Origin: Rhizobiaceae bacterium
GTDB taxonomy: Bacteria > Pseudomonadota > Alphaproteobacteria > Rhizobiales > Rhizobiaceae
Reading direction: 5' to 3'
Assembly (NCBI GenBank): GCA_023953905.1
Contig: JAMLJA010000008.1
Location: 1 to 64,000, forward strand
DNA length: 64,000 bases
The notes below the pieces were generated by a model. That model was not told the DNA's origin and did not search any database. It worked only from the letters and a program-made list of their open reading frames with translations. The position numbers and the translations under genes are program-made. The first letter of the stretch is position 1, and the number at the start of each line of letters is the position of its first letter. Positions 33,611 to 43,226 of this stretch are shown piece by piece.

Positions 33611-34503
33611 TGCGTGAGCCGCTACGCCGCAAACCGCCTCGGGTCGGAGATCGACCGGCCACCCGCAACACGCTTCTGGCCTTCGTGCTGGTGACAGCGG
33701 CGCTCTTGCTGGTCGCACCACTGGCCGTGATCTTCGCGCAGGCCTTCTCGAAGGGGATTGGTGGCTTTACTGCCGCGATTGCTCATCCCGACACCCGCCA
33801 CGCCATCTATCTCACCGTGATTACTGCGCTGATTGCCGTACCGGTCAACACTGCGTTCGGCGTCGCTGCCGCGTGGGCGATCACCAAATTCGACTTTCCC
33901 GGAAAGCGACTGTTGATCGTGGTCATCGAGATTCCTTTCTCGATCTCGCCGATCGTCGCTGGCGTGGCGTATCTTTTTGTCTATGGTCTCCAGGGAGTCT
34001 TTGGTCCGTTGCTCGACAGTGCAGGGATAAAAGTGCTGTTCGCACTGCCCGGCATTGTGCTTGCCTCGATGTTTGTGACGGCGCCGTTCGTCGCGCGCGA
34101 GCTCATTCCATTGATGCAGGCGCAAGGCAGAGACCTCGAAGAGGCTGCTACGTCGCTTGGCGCGTCCGGCTGGCGCACCTTCATTTCCGTGACGCTACCT
34201 AACATCCGCTGGGCGCTGCTCTATGGCGTGGTGCTGTGCAATGCGAGAGTGATGGGCGAATTCGGCGCGGTCTCGATCGTGTCCGGTAATATTCGCGGGC
34301 AGACCAACACATTGCCGCTTCACATTGAACTGCTCTACCATGACTACCAGACCGCTGGTGCCTTTGCCGCGGCTTCGATCCTGACAATCCTGGCGGTCTT
34401 CACAATCATCGCAAAAGTGCTGCTGGAGCGGCGCGGCGCCGGGCGTTCCGGCCGTCCGGCACTCGCCTCTCCTTCAATCGTTCCAGTGGAAGCCACGAAA
34501 TGA
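33610..34503 (+). CDS. cysW: Sulfate ABC transporter permease CysW
   Basis: 297 residues with six membrane segments. The EAA loop reads EEAATSLGASGWRTFISVTLPNIRW, and GEFGAVSIVSGNIRGQTNTLPLHIELLYHDY is the CysW C-terminal signature. It overlaps cysT by one base and cysA by four (ATGA), which indicates translational coupling across the operon. Confidence 0.94.
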   Translation: MREPLRRKPPRVGDRPATRNTLLAFVLVTAALLLVAPLAVIFAQAFSKGIGGFTAAIAHPDTRHAIYLTVITALIAVPVNTAFGVAAAWAITKFDFPGKRLLIVVIEIPFSISPIVAGVAYLFVYGLQGVFGPLLDSAGIKVLFALPGIVLASMFVTAPFVARELIPLMQAQGRDLEEAATSLGASGWRTFISVTLPNIRWALLYGVVLCNARVMGEFGAVSIVSGNIRGQTNTLPLHIELLYHDYQTAGAFAAASILTILAVFTIIAKVLLERRGAGRSGRPALASPSIVPVEATK

Positions 34504-35525
34504 AGATCGAGCTCAACAACGTCGAGAAGACCTTCGATACGTTCCGCGCCGTACGCGGCGTGTCGCTTGAAATCGGCAGCGGCGAATTGGTCGCGCTTCT
34601 TGGGCCGTCCGGCTCGGGCAAGACGACCATCCTGCGCATGGTGGCGGGACTGGAATATGCCGATGTCGGTACCATCCGTTTCGGCGAGCAGGACGCGACC
34701 GACATTCCGGTACGCGAGCGTGGTGTCGGCTTTGTGTTTCAGCACTATGCGCTGTTTCCCCATATGACGGTGGGCGAGAACATTGCCTTTGGCATGGACG
34801 TTTCCAAGGTTAAGCGCACGCGCGAGGAAATCGACGCGCGCGTAAAGGACTTGCTGCGTCTGGTTCGGCTTGAAGGGCTCGGCGGTAGGTTCCCGGCCCA
34901 GATCTCCGGCGGGCAGCGCCAGCGCGTCGCGCTTGCTCGTGCCTTGGCCGTTGATCCCAAGGTATTGCTCCTCGACGAGCCATTCGGCGCGCTCGATGCC
35001 AATGTGCGTCGCGATCTTCGCCGCTGGCTGCGTGAAATCCATGAGGAACTGGGCATCACCACCCTTTTCGTGACCCACGATCAGGAAGAGGCGCTCGACC
35101 TTGCCGATCGTGTCGTCATTTTGAACGAAGGACGCGTCGTGCAGGTCGGTACGCCGGAGGACGTCTGCCGTCGGCCAAACTCGGCCTTCGTCACGAGGTT
35201 CCTTGGCGATGCTCACAGGCTTGAAGCGACGGTGCGCGAAGGCCGCGCCATGATCGGTGGCCTTGAGATACCGGCTGCAAATGTGGAAGACGGCGCGGCG
35301 GAGATTTTCGTGCGGCCTGCCGATCTCGCGTGGAGTGCGTCCGGCGGTGGTCTGGCGGCCACCGTCACCCGCGTCATCGACAGACCTGAGGGTCGCCGGC
35401 TGATCGCACGGCTGGATGATGGAACAGGCATCGAACTTGACGTCCCGCCTGAAACCACCGTGCGCGGGGAGGATCGTGGCGTCGTTCAGATCAAACGGGC
35501 CAGTGTGTTCTCACTGGCGCAGTGA
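34500..35525 (+). CDS. cysA: Sulfate ABC transporter ATP-binding protein CysA
   Basis: 341 residues. Walker A GPSGSGKTT, signature [19 protein letters not shown], Walker B VLLLDEPFGALD and H loop FVTHDQEEALDLADRV are all present. A C-terminal TOBE-like regulatory domain runs from about 235. It powers sulfate or thiosulfate uptake through CysTW. It ends the operon and meets the M64 peptidase gene tail to tail, 18 bases apart. Confidence 0.95.
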   Translation: MKIELNNVEKTFDTFRAVRGVSLEIGSGELVALLGPSGSGKTTILRMVAGLEYADVGTIRFGEQDATDIPVRERGVGFVFQHYALFPHMTVGENIAFGMDVSKVKRTREEIDARVKDLLRLVRLEGLGGRFPAQISGGQRQRVALARALAVDPKVLLLDEPFGALDANVRRDLRRWLREIHEELGITTLFVTHDQEEALDLADRVVILNEGRVVQVGTPEDVCRRPNSAFVTRFLGDAHRLEATVREGRAMIGGLEIPAANVEDGAAEIFVRPADLAWSASGGGLAATVTRVIDRPEGRRLIARLDDGTGIELDVPPETTVRGEDRGVVQIKRASVFSLAQ

Positions 35526-35543
35526 TCTGCCAAGGGCAAGATA

Positions 35544-37190
35544 TCAGACGAACAGATCCGTTCCGAAGAGGCTGGACTCGCCGTCGAGCTTCAAATCGGC
35601 CATGAAGTCGTGAACCGCTTCCGCGTATGACCCGAGATCGGCCTTGAGCCCTTCATTGAGAATGGATCCGATGGCAACGATCTTGGTTGCTTGATCGAGC
35701 GGGATGCCGCCAGGCACGACACGTTCCAGCGCTACCGCCTCGTAGAAGCTGCGCGCATTGAGGAAGAACAGGATTGAATCGGCCGGATTGTTGCCCGCGT
35801 CGATGACCGCCTGCGCGCCGATGATCTGATCGAAGGCGAGCGCAACCGTCTCTTCGAAGCTCAGCCCACCAAAGAGAGAAATGAATTCTGCTTTTCCTTC
35901 ACCTACGGAGCCGAGATTGTTGGCGAAGTTGATGAAACGATTCTCGCGATTGAATTGTGCATAATAGGAGTCGTTGAGGTCCGTCGCATTGTCGGGTGAC
36001 GAGATCAGATATTCAAACCCGTTTTCGATCGGCACGGTTCCGGTAAAGAACTGGTAGGTGGAGGCAACGACCTCGAAATCTGCGTCTGATTTGTACCAGT
36101 CCGGCAACGTTCCCGGGAGAGTGGTGTCGCCAGTCAACTGCACGGTCCAGGAAACGTATTCCTCAAGGCTCGGGTCGACGATCCGCACCAGTCCCGTGTC
36201 GTCATAAGCATGCGCGGTGATGTTGTAGGTACCCGCGCCCAGTCCCAGATTGCTAAAATCTATGCTTGTGGTGTCGGCTGATACGAGCTGGCCATTGATC
36301 AACCAGTCCACGCGGATCGTCTTGTCGCTGATCGTATCGACCCACAGGCCGTCTATGTCGAACAACGTTCCGGTCGTATTGCTGAATGCGTGGTCGTCCA
36401 GAGGATCGACATATTTGTAGAAATTGAGAACGAACGCCTCGCGCGCAATGGGGTCGAAAGGCTGGTTCAGCTCACGCATCTTGGAGTTGAAGGTCGGGCG
36501 AAAAATGCCGTGGTCCGCATACATGCCGCCTTCGAACGCGCCGACAGTTCCCAGACCTTCCTGCTCAAATCCGATCCAGCGCGACCATTTGGCGCCACTT
36601 GCGTCCTTGGTGACATTGGGCTCACCGGGTTCGCCGCCCGTGAAAGTCACATTGCTCGCCGTCCCGTCGTCATACTCGTCCGCGAGACCTGCGAAAGAAT
36701 GGCCGACCTCGTGAACGGCCACCTCCAGCGCATTTTCGTTGCCGCCCGAATAGACAGCGAAATAGCCGCCGCCTCCGCCATATTTGTCGTTGTTGACCGT
36801 TACGAAGCGCATCTCGGCGTCGATGCCTGTGCCTGCGAGAGCCGCGTTCATCGCAGCTTTCGCAGCATTGTCATCGACATAGAGAAGTCGCTCGGTCACC
36901 CCGTCATAAAAGTACGTTGAGCCAAGCGCGGTATCGCGAAACGTGCCCGTCGACGGGTCGTCGGCACCACTTTGATTCGACGCGACATTGATTGCGGTCA
37001 CGTTGAAATAGTCACTGTAGAGACCGAACGGTTCCGTCAGCGCATTGCCGCTGAACAGATAGTCCGTCAGCGAAGCGATATCCTGAATGTAAAGGTTGGC
37101 TAACTGGCTCGACGTATAGCCATCGCCCAGGAAAACGATATCGACGCGATTGCTCGATGGACCGTTCTGAATGAGTGTATTGATGCTCAT
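35544..37190 (-). CDS. M64 (IgA-protease-like) metallopeptidase, probably exported by type I secretion
   Basis: 548 residues from ATG 37190. The catalytic zinc motif HEVGHSFAGLADEY puts His160, Glu161, His164 and Asp171 in the M64 arrangement HExxHxxxxxDE. There is no N-terminal signal peptide. The C-terminal part (about 370-548) is Asn/Asp/Ala-rich with a DUF4214-like helical pattern and ends in a short hydrophobic DLFV, as in alphaproteobacterial type I secretion substrates; RTX nonapeptides are absent. It probably acts outside the cell on proteins. The SH3-domain gene lies just upstream on the same strand, separated by 25 bases that include a run of eleven G. Confidence 0.75.
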   Translation of the reverse strand: MSINTLIQNGPSSNRVDIVFLGDGYTSSQLANLYIQDIASLTDYLFSGNALTEPFGLYSDYFNVTAINVASNQSGADDPSTGTFRDTALGSTYFYDGVTERLLYVDDNAAKAAMNAALAGTGIDAEMRFVTVNNDKYGGGGGYFAVYSGGNENALEVAVHEVGHSFAGLADEYDDGTASNVTFTGGEPGEPNVTKDASGAKWSRWIGFEQEGLGTVGAFEGGMYADHGIFRPTFNSKMRELNQPFDPIAREAFVLNFYKYVDPLDDHAFSNTTGTLFDIDGLWVDTISDKTIRVDWLINGQLVSADTTSIDFSNLGLGAGTYNITAHAYDDTGLVRIVDPSLEEYVSWTVQLTGDTTLPGTLPDWYKSDADFEVVASTYQFFTGTVPIENGFEYLISSPDNATDLNDSYYAQFNRENRFINFANNLGSVGEGKAEFISLFGGLSFEETVALAFDQIIGAQAVIDAGNNPADSILFFLNARSFYEAVALERVVPGGIPLDQATKIVAIGSILNEGLKADLGSYAEAVHDFMADLKLDGESSLFGTDLFV

Positions 37191-37199
37191 AAATGCCTT

Positions 37200-37210
37200 C
37201 CCCCCCCCCC
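37200..37210 (-). repeat. Homopolymer of eleven C (G on the coding strand) before the M64 gene
   Basis: Eleven consecutive C on the plus strand lie in the 25-base gap between the SH3 gene stop (TAG 37216-37218) and the M64 start (37190). On the coding strand the G run leads straight into the AAGG ribosome site. Such tracts change length by slipped-strand mispairing and could alter coupling or ribosome access. A sequencing or assembly error in the length is also possible. Confidence 0.8.
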
Positions 37211-37215
37211 GGAGA

Positions 37216-37500
37216 CTATGGTCTGATGTCGAACGTGGCGACTTTTGGCGTCGACACATAGCCCGTCAAGGTGCGCGCGCCCATGCGAACCCTGACTTGC
37301 AACCAGTTCTTGCCGGGCTTGATGATCACCACCATCGCGCCTGCCGGAATCGTCGCGATAGCGTGCGTTTTAGCAGGATCGGAAAACAACTCCGTCGGAG
37401 ACGTGATCCGTCCCGTCTTCTCAGAGCCCTTGTTTTCCACTGCACCTGCCTGATGTGCGAGTGTCGCCATTACTGCAAGAGCCGCTGCAATCGATTTCAT
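37216..37500 (-). CDS. Small secreted SH3-domain protein
   Basis: 94 residues with a signal peptide (about 1-20, ending AGAVE). The mature part is a single bacterial SH3 domain (PAGAMVVIIKPGKNWLQVRV, ending TGYVSTPKVATF). Such domains bind cell-wall peptides or modify periplasmic interactions. It is encoded immediately upstream of the M64 protease and is likely co-transcribed; it may be a periplasmic partner, which is an inference. Confidence 0.8.
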   Translation of the reverse strand: MKSIAAALAVMATLAHQAGAVENKGSEKTGRITSPTELFSDPAKTHAIATIPAGAMVVIIKPGKNWLQVRVRMGARTLTGYVSTPKVATFDIRP

Positions 37501-37581
37501 GGTGACAGATTTCCCCTGTCGGCACAGTTTCAGCCGACGGTATCATCGTCAACGAAATAGTGAGCCACCGCGACAACACGG

Positions 37582-39189
37582 CTACATCCGGAAGACGCCG
37601 AACCGCGTCTCCTCGATCTGTGCGTTCAATGCCGCACTGAGGGACAGCGCCAAAACCTCGCGGGATTTTGCCGGGTCTATGATGCCGTCGTCCCAGAGGC
37701 GAGCCGACGAATAGAGAGGATGGCCTTCGCGCTCATATTTTTCATGGATGGGCGCTCGAAACGCTTCTTCTTCCTCAGCGCTCCATGTTCCGCCCTTGCG
37801 CTCGATGCCTTCCCGCTTCACCAGCGCCAGGACGGTGGCGGCCTGCTCTCCACCCATCACCGAGATGCGTGCGTTCGGCCAAATCCAAAGGAAACGGGGC
37901 GAGTAGGCGCGCCCACACATGCCGTAATTGCCCGCGCCGAAGGACCCGCCGATGATCATCGTCACTTTCGGCACTTTGGCGGTTGCCACCGCTGTCACCA
38001 GTTTGGCGCCGTCCTTGGCAATGCCGCCCGCCTCATATTTGCGCCCCACCATGAAGCCCGTGATGTTCTGCAGGAAAACCAGCGGGATCTTTCTCTGGCA
38101 GCAGAGTTCGATGAAATGAGCGCCCTTGAGCGCGCTCTCCGAGAAGAGCACGCCGTTGTTGGCGATGATGCCGACGGGCATCCCATGCAGGTGGGCAAAC
38201 CCCGTCACGAGTGTCGTGCCGAAATTCTGCTTGAATTCGTCAAGCTCCGAACCATCGACAATGCGCGCAATGATCTCCCGTACGTCGTAGGGGTGACGCG
38301 TGTCCTTGGGCACGATCCCGTAGATTTCGTCCGCCGCATGAAGTGGCGGAATCGGTTTCTGCAGATTGAGCCCTACCGTCTTCTTTCGATTCAGGTTTTT
38401 GACGATGCGCCGGCACAGGGCCAGAGCGTGCTCGTCATTTCTCGCGTAGTGATCAGCCACGCCCGATTGGCGCGTGTGGACGTCAGCGCCGCCCAGTTCT
38501 TCGGCAGTCACATCCTCGCCTGTGGCCGCTTTCACGAGGGGCGGGCCGCCCAGAAAGATGGTGCCCTGATTACGCACGATGATTGATTCGTCCGACATCG
38601 CAGGCACGTAAGCTCCGCCCGCCGTGCAGGAGCCCATGACGCAGGCGATCTGGGGAATGCCCGCGGCGCTCATGTTTGCCTGGTTGAAGAAGATGCGACC
38701 GAAGTGGTCGCGATCTGGAAACACGTCATCCTGGTTCGGCAAATTGGCGCCGCCTGAATCAACGAGATAAACACATGGCAGGTTGTTTTCGAACGCGATC
38801 TCCTGAGCGCGAAGGTGCTTCTTCACGGTCAGAGGATAATAGGTTCCGCCCTTCACCGTCGCGTCATTGACGACGACCATGACTTCCTGACCCTCGACTC
38901 GCCCGACACCAGCGATCATTCCGGCCGACGCGATATTGTCGTCATACATGCCCCATGCCGCAAACTGCCCGATTTCCAGAAACGGCGTGCCGGGATCCAG
39001 CAACTGGGCGAGGCGATCTCTCGGCAGGAGCTTTCCACGCGACACGTGGCGCTCGCGCGCGGCCTCGGAACCTCCGGCCTCGACCGTCTCCGCCTTCTCA
39101 CGAATGTCGGCAACCTGCAGCCGCATATGCTCGGCATTGGCCCGAAACGCTTCGGAGGAGGGGGAAATCTGCGACTTGATAACGGGCAT
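37582..39189 (-). CDS. mccB: Methylcrotonyl-CoA carboxylase beta (carboxyltransferase) subunit
   Basis: 535 residues. Carboxyltransferase motifs include [37 protein letters not shown] and the C-terminal [35 protein letters not shown], which is highly characteristic of MccB rather than propionyl-CoA carboxylase beta. With MccA it converts 3-methylcrotonyl-CoA to 3-methylglutaconyl-CoA in leucine and isovalerate breakdown. It follows ivd on the same strand after 64 bases, as in standard liu clusters, but mccA is about 7 kb away. Confidence 0.95.
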   Translation of the reverse strand: MPVIKSQISPSSEAFRANAEHMRLQVADIREKAETVEAGGSEAARERHVSRGKLLPRDRLAQLLDPGTPFLEIGQFAAWGMYDDNIASAGMIAGVGRVEGQEVMVVVNDATVKGGTYYPLTVKKHLRAQEIAFENNLPCVYLVDSGGANLPNQDDVFPDRDHFGRIFFNQANMSAAGIPQIACVMGSCTAGGAYVPAMSDESIIVRNQGTIFLGGPPLVKAATGEDVTAEELGGADVHTRQSGVADHYARNDEHALALCRRIVKNLNRKKTVGLNLQKPIPPLHAADEIYGIVPKDTRHPYDVREIIARIVDGSELDEFKQNFGTTLVTGFAHLHGMPVGIIANNGVLFSESALKGAHFIELCCQRKIPLVFLQNITGFMVGRKYEAGGIAKDGAKLVTAVATAKVPKVTMIIGGSFGAGNYGMCGRAYSPRFLWIWPNARISVMGGEQAATVLALVKREGIERKGGTWSAEEEEAFRAPIHEKYEREGHPLYSSARLWDDGIIDPAKSREVLALSLSAALNAQIEETRFGVFRM

Positions 39190-39253
39190 CGGTGTTCCGC
39201 GACGGATGAAAGACGCAGTTTGACCTGCGTTGTTGCGTAAGGGAAGGGCGGTT

Positions 39254-40414
39254 CTACCCTTCGGCCATGATCTCGCGGCCGATCAGCCACCTGCGAATTT
39301 CGCTAGTACCAGCGCCGATCTCGTAGAGCTTTGCATCGCGCAGAAGGCGTCCCGTTGGATAGTCGTTGATATACCCATTGCCGCCAAGAAGCTGGATCGC
39401 ATCCAGCGCCATCTGCGTCGCTTTTTCTGCCGCATACAGAATGCATCCGGCCGCGTCCTTGCGTGTCGTCTGCTTACGGTCGCAAGACGCCGCCACAGCG
39501 TAGACATAGGCCCGGCAGGCATTGGTCGTGGTGTACATGTCGGCCAGCTTGCCCTGAACCAGCTGAAAGTCGCCGATCGCCTGGCCGAACTGACGTCGCT
39601 GCTGGACGTAGGGCACGGCCACATCGAGGCACGCGGCCATGATGCCCAGCGGGCCCGCAGCCAGAACGACGCGTTCGTAGTCGAGCCCGGACATCAGGAC
39701 CTCGACGCCCTTGCCTTCTTCTCCCAGCACATTCTCAAAGGGGACTTCGACGTCCTCGAAGACCAGTTCGCCTGTGTTGGAGCCACGCATGCCAAGCTTG
39801 TCCAGCTTCTGGGCAACCGAGAACCCGGCCATATCGCGTTCGATCAGAAAGGCGGTAATGCCGCGCGACCCCATGGTCGGCGCCGTTTTCGCATAGACGA
39901 CGAGCGTGCTGGCGTCCGGACCATTGGTGATCCACATCTTTGAGCCGTTCAGCACATAGCGGTCGTTGCGCTTTTCAGCGCGCAACCGCATGGACACGAC
40001 ATCCGAGCCCGACCCGCTTTCCGACATTGCAAGTGCGCCAACGTGTTCGCCCGAACACAGAGCCGGCAGATATTTCTGCTTCTGCTCCGCTGTTGCCCAG
40101 CGGTTGATCTGATTGATGCAGAGATTGGAGTGCGCTCCATAGGAGAGACCAACGGAGGCGGACGCGCGTGAAATCTCCTCCATGGCCACGACATGCGCCA
40201 GATAGCCCAGGCCCGAGCCTCCATATTCGGGGTCGGCGGTCATGCCGAGCAGACCGAGCTCTCCGAGCTCGCTCCACAAACCTTCCGGGAAAGCATTGGA
40301 CCGGTCAATTTCAGCAGCTTGTGGCGCGATACGGTCCTGGGCAAATCGCCTGACCAGATCGCGAAGCGCCTCAATGTCTTCGCCGAGCCCGAAATTGATG
40401 CTGTTTTGGTACAA
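39254..40414 (-). CDS. ivd: Isovaleryl-CoA dehydrogenase
   Basis: 386 residues starting at TTG 40414, which has a strong GGGAGGAAGG ribosome site; no in-frame ATG precedes the conserved N terminus. Acyl-CoA dehydrogenase motifs include [42 protein letters not shown] and [21 protein letters not shown]. The segment [23 protein letters not shown] contains the Glu residue position used by isovaleryl-CoA dehydrogenases. It oxidises isovaleryl-CoA to 3-methylcrotonyl-CoA and reduces ETF, which the protein encoded at 21540 reoxidises. mccB follows. Confidence 0.95.
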   Translation of the reverse strand: MYQNSINFGLGEDIEALRDLVRRFAQDRIAPQAAEIDRSNAFPEGLWSELGELGLLGMTADPEYGGSGLGYLAHVVAMEEISRASASVGLSYGAHSNLCINQINRWATAEQKQKYLPALCSGEHVGALAMSESGSGSDVVSMRLRAEKRNDRYVLNGSKMWITNGPDASTLVVYAKTAPTMGSRGITAFLIERDMAGFSVAQKLDKLGMRGSNTGELVFEDVEVPFENVLGEEGKGVEVLMSGLDYERVVLAAGPLGIMAACLDVAVPYVQQRRQFGQAIGDFQLVQGKLADMYTTTNACRAYVYAVAASCDRKQTTRKDAAGCILYAAEKATQMALDAIQLLGGNGYINDYPTGRLLRDAKLYEIGAGTSEIRRWLIGREIMAEG

Positions 40415-40508
40415 TGCCTTCCTCCCTGTCGAGCGATGCGCAGGCCCGCAACCTAGCGTTCCCGGACGCCATTGGCGAGGCTCGACGAGGGAGGAAGCCT
40501 GATTTGCT

Positions 40509-40823
40509 CTAGGCGCCTTCGACGACCGAAAAGCCTTCGAACTGGGGATGTCCGATATAGACGCCCTTGTTGTCGCCGGCATTGCGGTGTGCAGCGCGGA
40601 AGTTCTCGGACTTCGTCCAGGCGACGAAGTCCTCGCGGCTGGCCCAAACCGTATGCGAGGCAAAAAGCGTGTAACCCTCATCCTCATTCACGGGCCCGCG
40701 CAGAAGGTGAAACTCCTTGAAACCCTGCATTTCAGAGAGGCTGGAATCACGATTCTTCCAGATATTCTCGAAGGTCTCCTCCGAACCCTTTTGCACCTTG
40801 AAGCGGTTCATCGCGATATACAT
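40509..40823 (-). CDS. ABM-fold monooxygenase, possible heme-degrading enzyme
   Basis: 104 residues forming one antibiotic-biosynthesis-monooxygenase ferredoxin-like domain. The motif [22 protein letters not shown], the segment [11 protein letters not shown] and a C-terminal AAHRNAG resemble rhizobial HmuQ/IsdG-type heme oxygenases. No other heme-uptake gene is next to it, so the role is a family-level guess. It is cytoplasmic. It ends 94 bases from ivd, in its upstream region, and has its own AT-rich upstream sequence (TTGACT near 40899-40904 reads toward it). Confidence 0.7.
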   Translation of the reverse strand: MYIAMNRFKVQKGSEETFENIWKNRDSSLSEMQGFKEFHLLRGPVNEDEGYTLFASHTVWASREDFVAWTKSENFRAAHRNAGDNKGVYIGHPQFEGFSVVEGA

Positions 40824-40928
40824 TTGGCCTGCCCTCTATCGTGCGGCCATGCTGGCCGCGTCTGCGTTCACCCCTGCAGCACCTATTAAACAGGATTAAG
40901 TTAGTCAAGAATTGTTACGGTCATGCTT

Positions 40929-41915
40929 TCATGATGCCGCCGGATAAGGTCCTTCGGTGAAGGATCGGTCGTGATAGCCCTTGCTGCCAATCACATGGGT
41001 GAGATCACTGCGAAAATCGCGGTTCTCATGAAGGCACCGCAGCACATGGGCAAAATCGTATTTGGGCTGCCACCCAAGTGCGCGACGGGCAAGATGATTG
41101 GCATAGACCCGGTCGATCCGGGGAAACATTGACCAGCCTAGCCGGGCATAAAGCTCGCGATAGTCGGGGAAGTAGCACGCCAGCACGCGCGGTGCGTCGT
41201 GCCGCAACTCCGCCAGGTCATCCTGTCCAAATGGCGTCGTGGCCGAGACGATGTATCGACCAAAGCCGATTTCCGGCGCTTTTTCAGCGGCCAGGAGATG
41301 AGCCGAAACGACGTCCTCGATATCCGCTCGTCGATAGAGCAACTCGTTCGCCTGTGCATTTTCGAGTGCGTAGCGCGCGCGCTTTTGCGGATCGTCGTCG
41401 GGCTCGGGAAAGAAGCGTGATGTGCGCAAGATGACCGTCGCGAGGCCGTGTTGCCGGGCAAATAGTTCGCACAGGCCCTCGGCGGCGGTTTTCGTGGCGC
41501 CATAAATGTTCTTCGGTACCGGCACGACGCTTTCGTCGATCCAGGCCGCTGGCTCGCCTTCCGCAGGCGTCAGGGCGGAGCCGAAGGTACTGGTGGTGCT
41601 GGTAAACACGAAAGAGCGAACCTGCGCCGCGCGTGCCGCCTCAAGAAGCGCCAATGTACCGGTCACGTTGACGTCGACGAAATTCTGGGAACTGTGCGTG
41701 CCGACATGCGGCTTATGCAGAGTGGCCGAATGGATGATCGCATCGACGCCGTCCATGGATTCCGTCACCAGCCGCCTGTCAGTGATGGACCCTACGACGT
41801 CGGTGAATGGCGAGGGTTTGATGTCGAAGCCGCGTGCCGAACGGCCAGCCACGCGCAGCGTGCGCAAGATGGCTTCGCCCAGATGGCCCGAACTGCCGGT
41901 AACAAGAACCGCCAT
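40929..41915 (-). CDS. NAD(P)-dependent epimerase/dehydratase family (extended SDR)
   Basis: 328 residues. The N-terminal nucleotide motif GSSGHLGEAIL (GxxGxxG), Asp in DVNVTGTLALLEAA and the catalytic YGATK (Tyr-x3-Lys) are visible. This is an extended short-chain dehydrogenase, usually acting on nucleotide sugars, though the substrate is not identifiable. It follows the HisC-like aminotransferase gene by 35 bases on the same strand, so a shared pathway is possible. Confidence 0.85.
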   Translation of the reverse strand: MAVLVTGSSGHLGEAILRTLRVAGRSARGFDIKPSPFTDVVGSITDRRLVTESMDGVDAIIHSATLHKPHVGTHSSQNFVDVNVTGTLALLEAARAAQVRSFVFTSTTSTFGSALTPAEGEPAAWIDESVVPVPKNIYGATKTAAEGLCELFARQHGLATVILRTSRFFPEPDDDPQKRARYALENAQANELLYRRADIEDVVSAHLLAAEKAPEIGFGRYIVSATTPFGQDDLAELRHDAPRVLACYFPDYRELYARLGWSMFPRIDRVYANHLARRALGWQPKYDFAHVLRCLHENRDFRSDLTHVIGSKGYHDRSFTEGPYPAAS

Positions 41916-41950
41916 CGCGTGCTCCCTTGTGGATGGAGGGCGCTTGGTCC

Positions 41951-43063
41951 CTAGTTGCCCCTCGCCACGGCCAGCGCGCCGGGTAGTTCTTCGGCCAGAA
42001 TGTCAATCTCATGCTCGAGGCCAACGCTGACGCGAATACACCGGTCGAGACCGGGTGCCATCGGTTTGCGGATGAAGACACCGCGCGCCAAGAGGTTCTG
42101 CATGACTTTCAGGGCGAATGCGCCGTCTGCGCCGCAGTCCATGGTCACGAAATTGGTGGCCGATGGGATCGGTTGCAGTCCGTTGCTCAACGCAATCTCG
42201 GCAAGACGCTGACGTCCTGAAACGACGCGCTGCCGGACGTCAGCGAGCCAAGCCTGATCGCGGAGCGCCGCCAGGCCAGCAATCTGTGCCATCCGGCTTG
42301 TGCCGTAGTGGTTGCGGATCTTCTCGAAGTCCCGGATCATGGAGACTTCGCCAATCGCGTAACCACAGCGCAGCCCGGCAAGCCCATAGGCTTTTGAGAA
42401 AGTGCGCATCACGATCATGTTGGGGCGGGTGATGTCGAGAGGCGGTCGGGCCGAGTCAGGTGCCAACTCCCCATAGGCCTCATCAAGAATGAAGAGCGTG
42501 TCTTCCGGAAGCGCGTCCGCAAACTGCTGAATGGTGTCGGCATCCCACCAAGTGCCCATCGGATTGTCTGGATTCGACAGATAAACGACACGGGCCCGCT
42601 CGCGCTTGACCGCATCGAGCAATCCACCGAGGTCTTCGCGGTCGTTGCGAAATGGGACCGTGATCAGGCGTCCACCGACCCCCGCCACATGAAAATTGAA
42701 CGTGGGATATGCGCCGAGAGACGTGACGACTCCCGTACCCTCGGAGACGTGCATGCGCACGGCCAGCCCAAGTAGACCGTCAATGCCTTCGCCGACGACC
42801 ACGCAGCCACTGGGAATGCCGAGATGTGCCGCCAGCGCCGCCTTCAATTCAAAGTTGTCGGGATCGCAATACATCCACTGCTCTGCCGCCGCAGCCTGCA
42901 TGCGTTCGATGACTGAGGGAGACGGTCCAAAACTGCTCTCGTTTGCGCCTATACGAGCGCGAAACGGGCGCCCTTGTGAGCGTTCCTGAGCTTCGGGCCC
43001 CACGAAGGGCACCAAGGAAGGCAATGCGTCCACGATAGGTGTCAGGGGAGGGCGTCGGGTCAT
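41951..43063 (-). CDS. PLP-dependent class I/II aminotransferase, HisC-like
   Basis: 370 residues from ATG 43063; longer starts run through a terminator and lack homology. Fold-type I motifs are present: SNPDNPMGTWW, LDEAYGELAP and the PLP lysine in TFSKAYGLAGLRCGYAIG. The length and C-terminal region SATNFVTMDCG with RVSVGLEHEID match histidinol-phosphate aminotransferases, but similar enzymes act on other amino acids. No histidine genes are nearby, so the substrate is open. The SDR gene follows. Confidence 0.82.
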   Translation of the reverse strand: MTRRPPLTPIVDALPSLVPFVGPEAQERSQGRPFRARIGANESSFGPSPSVIERMQAAAAEQWMYCDPDNFELKAALAAHLGIPSGCVVVGEGIDGLLGLAVRMHVSEGTGVVTSLGAYPTFNFHVAGVGGRLITVPFRNDREDLGGLLDAVKRERARVVYLSNPDNPMGTWWDADTIQQFADALPEDTLFILDEAYGELAPDSARPPLDITRPNMIVMRTFSKAYGLAGLRCGYAIGEVSMIRDFEKIRNHYGTSRMAQIAGLAALRDQAWLADVRQRVVSGRQRLAEIALSNGLQPIPSATNFVTMDCGADGAFALKVMQNLLARGVFIRKPMAPGLDRCIRVSVGLEHEIDILAEELPGALAVARGN

Positions 43064-43172
43064 GATTTCTCGAGGAGGTGTTGATACCCTTTCGCTAAAG
43101 CGAGTGCGGATCATGTGCAAGATGCGCCCGCGAGAATGCGTGGTTTGATCATGAACCCGGTTGCCAAACGCC

Positions 43173-43204
43173 AAAAAAGGAAAGGCGCCTCTCGGCGCCT
43201 TTCC
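43173..43204 (-). terminator. Rho-independent terminator
   Basis: GGAAAGGCGCC (43179-43189), loop TCTC, GGCGCCTTTCC (43194-43204): a perfect 11-bp stem. On the minus strand it is followed directly by six T (43178-43173). It lies 23 bases past the stop of the small secreted protein gene at 43227 and is the clearest terminator in the window. Confidence 0.92.
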
Positions 43205-43226
43205 CATTCGATCAGTGTTCGACAAC

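Noticed and set aside
43064..43225. A longer N terminus for the HisC-like aminotransferase, starting at 43225.
   Set aside because: The extension would run through the perfect terminator hairpin at 43173-43204 and has no family similarity.
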